Shown piece by piece: positions 7,228 to 15,875 of a DNA stretch of 29,749 nucleotides; the stretch's first letter is position 1; the number at the start of each line of letters is the position of its first letter. A model generated the notes under the pieces. That model had not been told where the DNA came from. It searched no databases and worked only from the letters and a program-made list of their open reading frames with translations. The position numbers were made by a program, and so were the translations under genes. Source of the DNA: an uncultured Eubacteriales bacterium (GTDB taxonomy: Bacteria > Bacillota > Clostridia > Oscillospirales > Oscillospiraceae); the NCBI GenBank assembly GCA_900549485.1, contig UROG01000037.1, positions 1-29,749 of the forward strand. The letters run 5' to 3'.

Positions 7228-8418
7228 ATGCACTCCAGACTTCCGTTTTCAACCGCCGATATTCTGATCCCGGATACTGATCTGAGAAAATGGTCAACCA
7301 TTGCATGCGATCAGTTCACATCTCAGGTCGAATATTGGGATAAAGCAAAAAAAGAGGTCGGCGATTGTCCTTCCTGCTTAAACATTACCCTGCCCGAAAT
7401 ATATCTGAATGACGAGCCGGAAAGGCGAATAGAAGAGATCAACAAAACCATGAGACAATACCTTGATGCGGGATTGTTTACCGAATATAAGGACGCGCTT
7501 ATTCTGGTAGAGCGCGAAGTGACCGGCGGCAGGATACGAAGAGGGCTTGTAGGCAAGTTCTCCCTTGACGATTACGACTATACTCCGGGCGCCCGTTCGG
7601 CCATCAGACCGACGGAAGGAACGGTCGTTTCACGCCTCCCGGCAAGAGTGGATATCAGGAAGGGAGCGCCGCTTGAACTGCCGCACATAATGATCCTGAT
7701 GGATGACGGCGGAGAGATGATTCTTGAATCCGTTGATACATCCGCTCAGAAGCTTCTCTATGATTTTGAGCTTATGCTTGGCGGCGGCAGGATAAAAGGC
7801 TGGCTTTTATCTGAGGATACAAAAAAAGAGATTCTTTCAGAGCTGGAGACGCTGGCAGACAGTTGTGCCGTTCAGGGGAAGATGCTTTTTGCCGTGGGCG
7901 ACGGGAACCATTCTCTGGCAGCCGCAAAGGAGAGCGCCGGACTGATAGCTACGCCGGAGGCGCGTTACGCGCTTGCCGAGCTTGTGAATATCCACAGCGA
8001 CGGAGTTGAGTTTGAGCCGATATACAGGGTAGTTTTCAACGTTGATGCCGCGAACTTTATAGATGAACTGCGCCGGCGTTTCCACGGAAAGCAAGGAAGA
8101 AAGGTGGAATTCATTTCGCCGGACAGCAGAGGTGCTGTTTACGTGCAAGGCCTTGAAGCGGACGTTTTGCAGGGCTTTATTGACGAATACATTTCATGCC
8201 ATGAGGGCTCATCCGTGGATTATATTCACGGTGAGGAAACAGTCAGAGCACTGGCAGCGAAAAAAGATACGGTAGGCCTTGTTTTCAGCGGCATGGACAA
8301 AACCGAACTTTTTGATTACGTAAATGAAAACGGAGCCCTGCCGAGAAAAACTTTTTCGATCGGGCATGCTGCGGATAAGAGATATTATCTTGAAGCACGC
8401 ATAATCAACCGAGGTTAA
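7228..8418 (+). CDS. DUF1015 family protein
   Basis: A 396-residue protein of the DUF1015 family (COG4198), widespread in bacteria; function is not established. Family features visible are IRPTEGTVVSRLPARVDIRKG (about 126-145), HIMILMDD (153-160), and the signature FAVGDGNHSLAAAK (221-234), which looks like an active or ligand site. Many DUF1015 proteins are described next to amino acid or serine metabolism genes; here the neighbour is an M29 aminopeptidase starting 12 bp downstream, so the two are very probably co-transcribed. The ATG at 7228 has GTGAGG about 9 nt upstream. No signal peptide or membrane segment is seen. Confidence 0.85.
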   Translation: MHSRLPFSTADILIPDTDLRKWSTIACDQFTSQVEYWDKAKKEVGDCPSCLNITLPEIYLNDEPERRIEEINKTMRQYLDAGLFTEYKDALILVEREVTGGRIRRGLVGKFSLDDYDYTPGARSAIRPTEGTVVSRLPARVDIRKGAPLELPHIMILMDDGGEMILESVDTSAQKLLYDFELMLGGGRIKGWLLSEDTKKEILSELETLADSCAVQGKMLFAVGDGNHSLAAAKESAGLIATPEARYALAELVNIHSDGVEFEPIYRVVFNVDAANFIDELRRRFHGKQGRKVEFISPDSRGAVYVQGLEADVLQGFIDEYISCHEGSSVDYIHGEETVRALAAKKDTVGLVFSGMDKTELFDYVNENGALPRKTFSIGHAADKRYYLEARIINRG

Positions 8419-8430
8419 AGGGGCGGGTAT

Positions 8431-9666
8431 ATGGAGAGAGAAATATTAAAAAAATATGCAGAGCTTATTGCCAGAAAAGGCGTAAATATCAGAAACGGAC
8501 AGCAGGTAGTCATCCGCACGGAGCCTGAACAGCTTGAGTTTGTTGCGATGCTCGTTGAGCAATGCTATTTTGCCGGAGCTTCAAAGGTATGCATAGATTG
8601 GCGCTTCACTCCGGCAATCAGGCTTGATATTGAACATCAGAGTGAAGAAATGCTTTCCGGTGTTGACGCATGGGAAGAAGAACGGCTTAAACAGCGCTGT
8701 GAAGTTTTGCCCGCCAATATTTATCTCGATTCCGATGCTCCGGACGCTTTTGACGGTATAGATCAGGAAAAATGGGCACGGGCGCAGCAAAAGCGCTTTG
8801 CCGTAACGAAAAAATACAGGGATATGATGGAAAACCGCTATCAATGGTGCGTTGCGGCGGTTCCCGGGAAAAAGTGGGCGAAAAAGGTTTTCCCCGGCTG
8901 CTCCGAAGAGGAGGCTGTGGAACGCCTGTGGCAGGCGATAATATTCTGCTCCAGAGCGGACTTGGATCCGATGAGGCAATGGGAATTACATAACAGTGAG
9001 CTTCACAGGCGCTGTGAAAAGCTGAATTCACTCAGGCTTCGCCGACTGCATTATTCAAGCGCTTCCACCGGCACTGATTTCACCGTGGGTCTCATGGCGC
9101 AGATGCGCTTCATGGGAGGCGCCGAGTATTTGCCGGACGGTATCACAGCGTTTAACGCAAATATCCCGTCCGAGGAGATTTTTACTACCCCGATGAAGGG
9201 CGACGCAGAAGGAATCGTCTATTCCACCCGACCGCTCTGCTATCGCGGCGTCATGATAGAAAACTTCTACCTGAGATTTGAAAAGGGAAGGGTTGTTGAG
9301 TTCCATGCGGAGAAAAACGAAACGGCGCTGAAAGGGCTGCTTTCAATGGATGATGGGGCGTCAATGCTCGGGGAATGTGCGTTTGTTCCGTATTCCGGGC
9401 TTATCGGTCAAAGCGGGATACTATTTTATAATACTCTGTTCGATGAAAACGCTTCATGCCATCTGGCGCTTGGTCAGGGCTACTCCAGCTGTCTTGAAAA
9501 CTTTGCCGGGTATACGCCAGAGCAGGCAAAAGCGCTCGGAGTGAACGATTCGATGATACATGAGGATTTTATGATCGGCGCTCCTGACTTGTGCATAACG
9601 GGGCTTACAGCCGATGGGGAAACCGTCCGGATTTTCACCGACGGCGAATGGGACAAGGATCTTTAA
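8431..9666 (+). CDS. M29 family aminopeptidase (AmpS-like)
   Basis: Cytoplasmic metallo-aminopeptidase of clan MQ, which removes N-terminal residues from peptides with a two-metal centre. The 411 residues match the family. The metal ligands and catalytic residues can be placed: Glu249/Glu250 in NIPSEEIFTTP, Glu315 in LGECAFVP, His344 in SCHLALGQGY, Tyr351, and His377 with Asp379 in MIHEDFMIG. The start has GGGGCGGG upstream. It follows the DUF1015 gene by 12 bp. Peptide turnover is the likely role; substrate preference cannot be told. Confidence 0.92.
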   Translation: MEREILKKYAELIARKGVNIRNGQQVVIRTEPEQLEFVAMLVEQCYFAGASKVCIDWRFTPAIRLDIEHQSEEMLSGVDAWEEERLKQRCEVLPANIYLDSDAPDAFDGIDQEKWARAQQKRFAVTKKYRDMMENRYQWCVAAVPGKKWAKKVFPGCSEEEAVERLWQAIIFCSRADLDPMRQWELHNSELHRRCEKLNSLRLRRLHYSSASTGTDFTVGLMAQMRFMGGAEYLPDGITAFNANIPSEEIFTTPMKGDAEGIVYSTRPLCYRGVMIENFYLRFEKGRVVEFHAEKNETALKGLLSMDDGASMLGECAFVPYSGLIGQSGILFYNTLFDENASCHLALGQGYSSCLENFAGYTPEQAKALGVNDSMIHEDFMIGAPDLCITGLTADGETVRIFTDGEWDKDL

Positions 9667-9692
9667 ATGTTTTTTTGAAAGGGGATATAAGC

Positions 9693-10622
9693 TTGAAAAA
9701 GAACAGAATCAAATATTATATCGAAAAAGACGGTATTTTTTGCCATGGAACAATAATTTTTCTCGCCCTTTCCTGCGTATTCTGCCTTATCGGAAGCATC
9801 GGAAAATGGGACGATGAATTTTTTATTATTTCGCAGGTTGCACTGCCCGTGGTTTGTTCGCTTGTTTTCATTTTGTTCCTGATACTGCTCGGCAGAAAGC
9901 TCCTGTGGCTTACCTGCCTGCCGGCTGTTTTTATGCTTGCTTTTTTTGTGATAAAGTCGTCTGAGTACAACAGTCTGACATATACGATCATATCAATAGC
10001 TCTGAGCGTAATATCCGTTTTTCTTTATTCGGCAGTCTCAATTGGATGGCTGAGGAAAAAATGGCTGTTGATACTTACACTGACGGTGGGCTTTTTCTAT
10101 CATCTGTATGTTAAAGATTACCGCACACTGATGCTGCTGGATCCTGATAATTCCATCAGCTTTTCAGGTGTGATGCAGGAAATTTCTCTGCTGTTCATGA
10201 TCCTCGCAGTCCTTTTTGCGGCTTTTGCGATGAAAAATAAAGTTAGCATTGAAGAAATGAATCTTCCGAAGATGAAAAAACCCAAGGTGATAGTAAATAA
10301 AGACGGTAGAAATGCCGAAACGGCGGAAACTCACACCGAGGAAAAGGAATGTCTGCCCGTGGAAAAAGAAGCGAAAGCGCTTCCGGCGGAAAACGCCGCC
10401 GAAAGTGCTGACGGCAGCATCAGCGATAAAAGCGTGGTTGACAAAACCGCAGGAAATCTCAGCGTATCCGAAGAAATCTCTGAAGCTGTAAACGACGGTG
10501 GTTCGGCCGCTGCGGAAACATCAGAAAGCACGGCAAATAAAGATGCGCAGGCTTCCTCCGGAGAAGCCGCAGAAAAAGCAGTATCAAGCGACAGTAAGGA
10601 TGACACCGGAGCAGCTTTATGA
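9693..10622 (+). CDS. Six-TM membrane protein with acidic disordered C-terminal tail
   Basis: Not recognised as a named family. The TTG at 9693 is preferred because AAAGGGGA lies 7 nt upstream; earlier in-frame codons overlap the aminopeptidase gene. The 309-residue product has about six hydrophobic helices between residues 18 and 180 with a short basic N-terminus. It ends in a tail of about 100 residues rich in Ala, Glu, Ser and Asp (repeated AETAE, AENAAESAD, AAETSESTA style), which should be disordered and strongly acidic. If six helices is right and the N-terminus is inside, the tail is cytoplasmic. The stop overlaps the next start (ATGA), so it is coupled to the LRR protein gene. Function unknown. 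Confidence 0.75.
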   Translation: MKKNRIKYYIEKDGIFCHGTIIFLALSCVFCLIGSIGKWDDEFFIISQVALPVVCSLVFILFLILLGRKLLWLTCLPAVFMLAFFVIKSSEYNSLTYTIISIALSVISVFLYSAVSIGWLRKKWLLILTLTVGFFYHLYVKDYRTLMLLDPDNSISFSGVMQEISLLFMILAVLFAAFAMKNKVSIEEMNLPKMKKPKVIVNKDGRNAETAETHTEEKECLPVEKEAKALPAENAAESADGSISDKSVVDKTAGNLSVSEEISEAVNDGGSAAAETSESTANKDAQASSGEAAEKAVSSDSKDDTGAAL

Positions 10623-12520
10623 GAGAAACCAACAGAAACGTCAGGGATATTTCATATCCAAGGCATGACAGAAACGCTATAAGGCAGCATGAAAAAGTCC
10701 ATGCGCCGAGAAAAGAGAGCAATGAGGAAAAAATACAGCGCATTGCCAGAAGCGCCGTATCCGATCAGGATAAGAGAAAAAAGATAATTTTCATTATTCT
10801 TACAGCGGTCTTTGCCGTCGTTATCATTATGATGGCGATCATTCTGCGGAATATTTCGGATACGAGAGCCTATAACGAATATATGAATCAGGCGCGCTCA
10901 TGCTACAACTCAAGCGATTTTGATACCGCGCTTACATATCTCAGAAAAGCCTCTGTGATAGATTCCACAAATGAATGCCTTGCCATGATGACGCAGTGTT
11001 ATGAATCTCAGGGCAATTATGACAAGGCGCTTGAAACGCTCAGAAAGCTTGATACCGGCAATCCGCAGGTAATAGAGTGGATAGATGAGCTTGAATCGCG
11101 GCGCTCCGTTATAAGACAGTCTAATATGGTTACGATCGGCGATAAGCAGTATAAAAGCGATACGACCGGTATCGCTCTCGATAATATGGGTCTCGGCAAC
11201 GCCATCATATCCCAGCTTCAGCAGCTTTATTCGCTTGACAATCTTTCTCTCGCCGGAAACAATATAAGCGACATAAGCGGGATATCCGCTCTTGGCGGAC
11301 TGACCACGCTCAATCTTGCAAACAATAATATTTCCGATATTTCGCCGCTGACATCCCTGACGGGCCTGAGGACGCTGTATCTCGATAATAATCCCGTTTC
11401 CGATCTGAGCTGTCTGTCTCAGCTGAAGAACCTTTCCACCCTGAGCATTAAGGGGATACAGCTTACCGAGTCGCAGCAGAAAGCCCTTGCAGACGCTCTG
11501 CCCAACTGTGCTATTCACAGCGAAGCGGTCGAGGAAGAAGATCAGGACATAAGCTTTGGCGGCGTTACGTTCAACACCGAGGTTGCCGAGCTTAACCTAA
11601 GCGGAATGGGTTTGCAGAACATTTCGGCTCTCTCCAACTGCAAGAATTTGCAGCGCCTTGACCTGAGCGGAAACAGCATCACGGATCTGAGTCCGCTGAT
11701 GGACCTGCCGCTGCTCCAGTGGCTTAATATATCCAACAACGCTGTATCGGATCTTAGACCGCTTATGGGTATGTCGTCCATCCGCTTTTTGAACGCATCT
11801 GGTAACTATATCAGCAGCACCGTCCCGCTCGGAAATATGACCGGGCTTACGGAGCTTCATCTGTCAGACAACAGTATTTATGACTTTTCAGGGCTGAAAA
11901 AGCTCAGAAGCCTGCAAACCTTGGGGCTGGCGAATACCAACCTTACGAATGAAGGACTTCTGAGCCTGATCGATCTTACAAATCTGTCTTCACTTAATAT
12001 TGAGAATAATACCTCTCTAACAAGAGACGCTGTCCAGACGCTTGAAAATAATCTCTATAGCTGCCGTATTACATATTCTGAGCTTTCATATATGGTGTAC
12101 ATCGACAACTATGCTCTCGACGGAGACTCCGTTAATATTGATCTGAGCGGACTGAATATTTTTGATATCAGCGCATTGAGCCAATTCAGCAATCCGGAAA
12201 CCATAAATCTGTCGCGGAACAACATCTCGAATATCTATGTTTTTCAGAGCGCGTCAAACAGGCTGCTCATAAAAAGTCTTGACCTTTCATACAATGCCCT
12301 GTCTGATATCACGCCGCTGGCAAGCCTGTCAAATCTTGAATATCTCGATCTCTCTTACAATATGATAAGCTCTGAGCTGCCGCTGCTGGCGCTTACAAAC
12401 CTCAGGCAGCTGAACGTCACAGGTACGCTCCTGACAGAGCAGCAGGTGCAGACTTTGCAGACGAACCTTCCGCTTTGCCAGGTTATTTCCGGATACTCCG
12501 GATATTTCGGGTATTACTGA
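10619..12520 (+). CDS. Membrane-anchored TPR and leucine-rich repeat protein
   Basis: A 633-residue protein: a very basic N-terminal cytoplasmic segment (1-54), one transmembrane anchor (about 55-77), a TPR-like helical region (about 85-150, with AYNEYMNQARSCYNSSDFDTALTYLRKA), then internalin-type leucine-rich repeats. The repeats fall into three blocks (about 180-300, 318-486 and 505-623). Each block closes with a related capping motif, seen as LTESQQKALADALPNC, LTRDAVQTLENNLYSC and LTEQQVQTLQTNLPLC. The C-terminus ends in a Gly/Tyr-rich stub (GYSGYFGYY) with no sortase motif. The LRR part should face outside and bind a protein or wall ligand; no partner is shown. Coupled by ATGA to the gene before it. 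Confidence 0.85.
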   Translation: MRETNRNVRDISYPRHDRNAIRQHEKVHAPRKESNEEKIQRIARSAVSDQDKRKKIIFIILTAVFAVVIIMMAIILRNISDTRAYNEYMNQARSCYNSSDFDTALTYLRKASVIDSTNECLAMMTQCYESQGNYDKALETLRKLDTGNPQVIEWIDELESRRSVIRQSNMVTIGDKQYKSDTTGIALDNMGLGNAIISQLQQLYSLDNLSLAGNNISDISGISALGGLTTLNLANNNISDISPLTSLTGLRTLYLDNNPVSDLSCLSQLKNLSTLSIKGIQLTESQQKALADALPNCAIHSEAVEEEDQDISFGGVTFNTEVAELNLSGMGLQNISALSNCKNLQRLDLSGNSITDLSPLMDLPLLQWLNISNNAVSDLRPLMGMSSIRFLNASGNYISSTVPLGNMTGLTELHLSDNSIYDFSGLKKLRSLQTLGLANTNLTNEGLLSLIDLTNLSSLNIENNTSLTRDAVQTLENNLYSCRITYSELSYMVYIDNYALDGDSVNIDLSGLNIFDISALSQFSNPETINLSRNNISNIYVFQSASNRLLIKSLDLSYNALSDITPLASLSNLEYLDLSYNMISSELPLLALTNLRQLNVTGTLLTEQQVQTLQTNLPLCQVISGYSGYFGYY

Positions 12521-13458
12521 GAAAGCTCCGCTTTCGGGAGAAACCAGAGGTTCATATCCGTTTCAACACTGATGCCGGGAACGGTTTCCGTGAAGCTGTA
12601 TTGCCACATGTCAACATGGTAATAAAAATTCGGGAAGCCGCTTTCCGGCAGTGAAAACCAGATCTCATAATCGTCAAGTCTTGACAGATCATAGCCGTAA
12701 TAGCCCATATTACGGTTGATATACACGCAGGGAACATATCCTGCGTTTTTCACCGTTTCACAAAAGGCAACTGCGCAGTCTGTTCTTGTTTCCGTGGAAA
12801 TGTCGGAGGTTCTTGAGCCGTCCTCGCTTATTTTCTCCCAATCGTATACTACAGGCAGGGGAATGTCGTATTCTTTGACCTCTTCTATCAGATAATTCGC
12901 TTCCTCGATAGCCTCCTGTACGGATACGGCTTGGGAGAAAATATACACTCCGGTTCTCAAGCCGGAGGCCTGCGCTTCAAGAATATTTTTTTCAAAATAC
13001 GCATCGTCGAATAATCCTCCCTCGGTGTACCCGCGTCGGCCAACGCGTATATAAGCGTAATCAATGCCGCTGCCGGCGACTTCTTTCCAATCTATCTCTT
13101 TCTGGTGTTCTGAAACGTCAATGCCTCTCAGAACATCGTATTTGTCACCGGTATAAATGATTTTCCCGTTGGAAACCGAAAAATCATCCTCGGTGAGATC
13201 GTTTACCTCAACGCCCTCCAGCGGGGTCATCCATATCCAATCAAAGCCGTCATACAGGTACACCTGCCCCTCGTGCGGATCCTTTTCTTCCTTGGGGACG
13301 GTTTCACCGACCGTTATATCGGAAAGGAGAACGGCCGAAATGCACACGAGCAGAATTATTGAAATAATTCCGGCAATAATATACCTGCGCTCATCCCTGC
13401 GGGAATATCTTCTTTTTTTCTTTCTGCCTGCATACCCGTATTTTGACGCTGTTCTCAT
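12514..13458 (-). CDS. Membrane-anchored GH25 lysozyme-like muramidase
   Basis: Glycoside hydrolase family 25 protein, which cleaves MurNAc-GlcNAc bonds in peptidoglycan. The 314 residues comprise a basic N-terminus, one transmembrane helix (about 26-46), a spacer, then the catalytic barrel from about 108. Visible: RGIDVSEHQKEIDW with Asp114, DYAYIRVGRRGY, and LPVVYDWEK with Asp206 and Glu208 at the catalytic strand. The C-terminal WQYS segment and an MNLWFL variant of the usual D-N-F ending are also seen. The segment at 64-105 resembles a small domain often found before GH25 in Clostridia. Its 3' end overlaps that of the convergent LRR gene by 7 bp. The active residues look intact, so it is probably an active wall hydrolase facing outside. 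Confidence 0.9.
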   Translation of the reverse strand: MRTASKYGYAGRKKKRRYSRRDERRYIIAGIISIILLVCISAVLLSDITVGETVPKEEKDPHEGQVYLYDGFDWIWMTPLEGVEVNDLTEDDFSVSNGKIIYTGDKYDVLRGIDVSEHQKEIDWKEVAGSGIDYAYIRVGRRGYTEGGLFDDAYFEKNILEAQASGLRTGVYIFSQAVSVQEAIEEANYLIEEVKEYDIPLPVVYDWEKISEDGSRTSDISTETRTDCAVAFCETVKNAGYVPCVYINRNMGYYGYDLSRLDDYEIWFSLPESGFPNFYYHVDMWQYSFTETVPGISVETDMNLWFLPKAELSQ

Positions 13459-13487
13459 CTGTTTCTCCTATGTTATAGCATGGGTGT

Positions 13488-13516
13488 ATATTACCATAAT
13501 CCGACACCGTTTTCAA
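13488..13516 (-). promoter_or_regulatory. Sigma-A-type promoter of the GH25 gene
   Basis: On the minus strand TTGAAA (13516-13511), a 17 bp spacer ending in TGG, and TAATAT (13493-13488) form a good promoter, placing the start about 25 bp before the start codon. Confidence 0.7.
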
Positions 13517-13560
13517 TTATTTTGTCTTACAGTACCATCAATTGACAAGAACATACACGC

Positions 13561-13616
13561 CTGACAGCGTACCTTTCTGGCTCTTTTTGTCCTTGCCAAC
13601 CGGAAGGCACCGTCAG
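13561..13616. other. Long imperfect hairpin in the divergent intergenic region
   Basis: Interrupted pairing: CTGAC (13561-13565) with GTCAG (13612-13616), GT with AC, CCTT (13572-13575) with AAGG (13604-13607), and GGC (13579-13581) with GCC (13595-13597). It lies between the GH25 promoter and the -10 box of the phosphoesterase gene. It could be a small structured RNA, an operator-like palindrome or a decayed repeat. Confidence 0.4.
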
Positions 13617-13617
13617 T

Positions 13618-13626
13618 TGTTATAAT
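13618..13626 (+). promoter_or_regulatory. Extended -10 promoter for the metallophosphoesterase gene
   Basis: TGTTATAAT (13618-13626) is an extended -10 box with a perfect hexamer, 42 bp upstream of the ATG. TTGCCA at 13594-13599 is too far (21 bp) to be a good -35. Confidence 0.5.
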
Positions 13627-13668
13627 TTTAGTAAATTTGATGAGAATATTCGTTCCCGGAGAAAAAAT

Positions 13669-14397
13669 ATGCAAGTTTCCAGATATTTTATTAACTCAGC
13701 CAAAATTTCGGCGTTGAAAATTGCACTTGTTTCGGATGTCCATGACAGGGACTTCGGTGCAGTTCAGAGCAGCCTTTCAGAAGAAGACCCGGATATAATC
13801 GCCCTTGCAGGGGATATTACCAATAAAAGAATGTCAGGTAATTCCGCCGCAGAAAAAGTTTTCCGCAGCTGCGCCGAAATTGCGCCTTCGTTTTTTTGCC
13901 CCGGAAATCATGAATACGCCTTTGCCGCCTCGGACAGGAAAGCTTGCGAAGAGGCAGGAGTCTGCTTTCTGGATGATGAGTTCGTGAGCCGTGAAGGTGT
14001 GTTTATCGGCGGCTTACGTTCCGGCTGCCGCGGTGAAAAATGCCGCCGGTCAAGCGTTTCTCCCGAACCGCGTACTGAATGGCTTACTGCCTTCGACCGG
14101 CAGAACGGATTCAAAATTCTTTTGTCGCATCACCCTGAATATTATACGCGCTATATCAGACATCTTGATATTGACCTGATTTTATCCGGTCATGCCCACG
14201 GCGGACAGATAAGACTTTTTAACAGGGGGTTGTTTTCACCGAATCAGGGTTTTTTTCCGGAATATACCAAGGGAGTTTATGACGGACGGCTCGTTGTAGG
14301 CACAGGACTTTCAAATACGGCGGGCATTATCCCGCGTTTCAATAATCCTGCCGAGCTTGTGATGATCAAGATAACCGGCAGCCGTGACCGGAAATGA
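13669..14397 (+). CDS. Calcineurin-like metallophosphoesterase (YaeI/YkuE type)
   Basis: A two-metal phosphoesterase of 242 residues. The full motif set is present: LVSDVHD with Asp23 and His25, LAGDIT with Asp49, PGNHEY with Asn80 and His81, LLSHHPEYY, and LSGHAHGGQIRLF. The GGQ after the last histidine pair is typical of the YaeI/YkuE group, some of which act on UDP-2,3-diacylglucosamine-like lipids; the substrate here is unknown. No signal peptide or Tat motif is evident, unlike some relatives. The ATG has GGAG 9 nt upstream. It is monocistronic and ends before a bidirectional terminator. Confidence 0.88.
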   Translation: MQVSRYFINSAKISALKIALVSDVHDRDFGAVQSSLSEEDPDIIALAGDITNKRMSGNSAAEKVFRSCAEIAPSFFCPGNHEYAFAASDRKACEEAGVCFLDDEFVSREGVFIGGLRSGCRGEKCRRSSVSPEPRTEWLTAFDRQNGFKILLSHHPEYYTRYIRHLDIDLILSGHAHGGQIRLFNRGLFSPNQGFFPEYTKGVYDGRLVVGTGLSNTAGIIPRFNNPAELVMIKITGSRDRK

Positions 14398-14424
14398 GCC
14401 GCGTGTTTGCAGATTGATATTGAT

Positions 14425-14499
14425 AAAAAAGGTTCTAAACCAAAAGTTGGGGCTACCGCTTTTCCGTGTATACCCTAACTTCCGGTTTAGAACCTTTTT
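14425..14499. terminator. Bidirectional terminator with unusually long imperfect stem
   Basis: Perfect 16 bp outer stem (14426-14441 with 14484-14499) made of an A run, GGTTCTAAACC and its complement ending in TTTTT. Pairing continues inward with mismatches (AAGTT with AACTT, GGG with CCC), giving a 74 nt structure. T tracts exist on both strands. It separates the convergent phosphoesterase and DUF4830 genes and covers the DUF4830 stop codon. Confidence 0.75.
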
Positions 14500-14956
14500 A
14501 TACGTTTGGCGTTCTTTTTATTCCATGCATAAAACCGTCGCTTGACGCCGTGTGAATATCTCCTCCTATGACATCGCGCCCGCATATGTATATTGTGACG
14601 TACACATCGTGTTTGACGTCGGGATAGTTTATTACCTTATATGTATACTGGCTGCAATCTTTGCCTCTGTATTTTTCAAAATCAAAGCCTTGAGATTTTT
14701 GCAGCACATTATAATCGGACATTACTCCGTCAAATTGTTCGGGCAGTCTGACGGTTTTAAATTCCTCACTGTCCCTGTCGATCTTCCAGCCGAGCGAGAA
14801 AAGGAAACTTTCACGCCCATCAAGCGTCATAAGTCCCGTATTATTTTTATATGCTATGAACCATTTGGTCAGAACAAGGAGGAAAAAAATAATCGACGCG
14901 ATCAGAATAATTGTCAGAGCTTTCTTTTTGGTGAATTTTGCTGACGATTTTAGCAT
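14498..14956 (-). CDS. DUF4830 domain-containing membrane-anchored protein
   Basis: A 152-residue protein of the DUF4830 family, which is confined mostly to Clostridia and has no known function. The ATG at 14956 is chosen because GGAGAGG lies about 5 nt upstream; a longer form would add 19 unlikely residues. It has one transmembrane helix (about 13-33) and an extracytoplasmic domain. Family-like stretches are FLFSLGWKIDRDSEEFKTVRLPEQFDGV, YNVLQKSQGFDFEKYRGK, YTYKVINYP and the end IGGDIHTASSDGFMHGI (positions in the second half). The stop codon lies in the terminator stem at 14484-14499. Confidence 0.8.
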   Translation of the reverse strand: MLKSSAKFTKKKALTIILIASIIFFLLVLTKWFIAYKNNTGLMTLDGRESFLFSLGWKIDRDSEEFKTVRLPEQFDGVMSDYNVLQKSQGFDFEKYRGKDCSQYTYKVINYPDVKHDVYVTIYICGRDVIGGDIHTASSDGFMHGIKRTPNV

Positions 14957-15024
14957 AAAACCTCTCCAATACAAATTATTTCCATGCAATGACGGCATTG
15001 CGGCATAAGGCACTGTACATACTA

Positions 15025-15053
15025 TTCAAATATTTACTTGGATATGCTATAAT
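15025..15053 (+). promoter_or_regulatory. Promoter for the RsuA-family gene
   Basis: TTCAAA (15025-15030), a 17 bp spacer ending in TGC, and a perfect TATAAT (15048-15053) form an extended -10 promoter. The predicted start is about 15060, immediately before the ribosome binding site, so the 5' leader is very short. Confidence 0.65.
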
Positions 15054-15077
15054 GTCAGCGGGAAGGAAGTGATTGCG

Positions 15078-15791
15078 TTGGGCATGGTAAGGCTTGATAA
15101 GCTGCTGTGCGACGAAGGGATCGCAAGCAGAAAAGAGCTGAAAGCGATCATCAAGTCGGGAAGAGTAACCGTCAACGACAAGGCGGTTTGCATCCCGGAA
15201 GCGAAAATTATTCCGGGCAGCGATATCATCCGCCTTGACGGAAAGATTCTAAGGTATTCCGAATATCATTACTACATGCTGGATAAGCCCTGCGGAGTGC
15301 TTACCGCTACCGAGGACAAAAATCAGAAAACCGTGCTCGACCTGCTTACGCCCGAGTTAAAAAGGATGAGACTTTTTCCGGTCGGAAGACTTGATAAGGA
15401 TACGAGCGGTCTTCTTCTGATAACGGATGACGGCGAATTTGCCCATCGCGTCATATCGCCGAAATCAAATATCGAAAAGCTGTATTACGCAAGGGTTGAG
15501 GGGGCGCCGGATGAGGCAGACGTAAAAGCGTTTGAAAAAGGGCTGACCCTTGCAGACGGAACCCGCTGTCTTCCGGCAAAGCTTGAAATAACGGGTAAAG
15601 ATGAATGCTTCGTCACAGTGATGGAAGGAAAATATCATCAGGTAAGGCGGATGCTTGCCTCAAGAGGGAAACCGGTAAAGGAGCTTCGCCGTCTGCGTAT
15701 CGGCTCGCTTGAACTTGACTCCGCGCTTAGCCCCGGCGGTTTTCGTGAACTTGCCCAAAGTGAAATTGACAGTATTTTCTTGTCAACTTAA
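15078..15791 (+). CDS. RsuA-family 16S rRNA pseudouridine synthase
   Basis: Converts uridine to pseudouridine in rRNA, most likely at the 16S position 516 equivalent. Visible: N-terminal S4 RNA-binding domain (VRLDKLLCDEGIASRKE), the YMLDKPCGVLTA strand, the catalytic motif GRLDKDTSGLLLITDDG with Asp106, and the C-terminal GKYHQVRRMLASRGKPV. The start is uncertain: TTG at 15078 is used because AAGGAAG (15063-15069) is 8 nt upstream; GTG 15069 overlaps that site and ATG 15084 is 14 nt away. The product is about 237 residues, normal for the family. It stands alone with its own promoter. Confidence 0.9.
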   Translation: MGMVRLDKLLCDEGIASRKELKAIIKSGRVTVNDKAVCIPEAKIIPGSDIIRLDGKILRYSEYHYYMLDKPCGVLTATEDKNQKTVLDLLTPELKRMRLFPVGRLDKDTSGLLLITDDGEFAHRVISPKSNIEKLYYARVEGAPDEADVKAFEKGLTLADGTRCLPAKLEITGKDECFVTVMEGKYHQVRRMLASRGKPVKELRRLRIGSLELDSALSPGGFRELAQSEIDSIFLST

Positions 15792-15875
15792 CCTAAAATG
15801 CGTGTTAAAACCTGCTCTTTTCGACGTATACATCATAAAGAGAAAAAAATTCACAAAAAAACCTCTCGATTTCTA

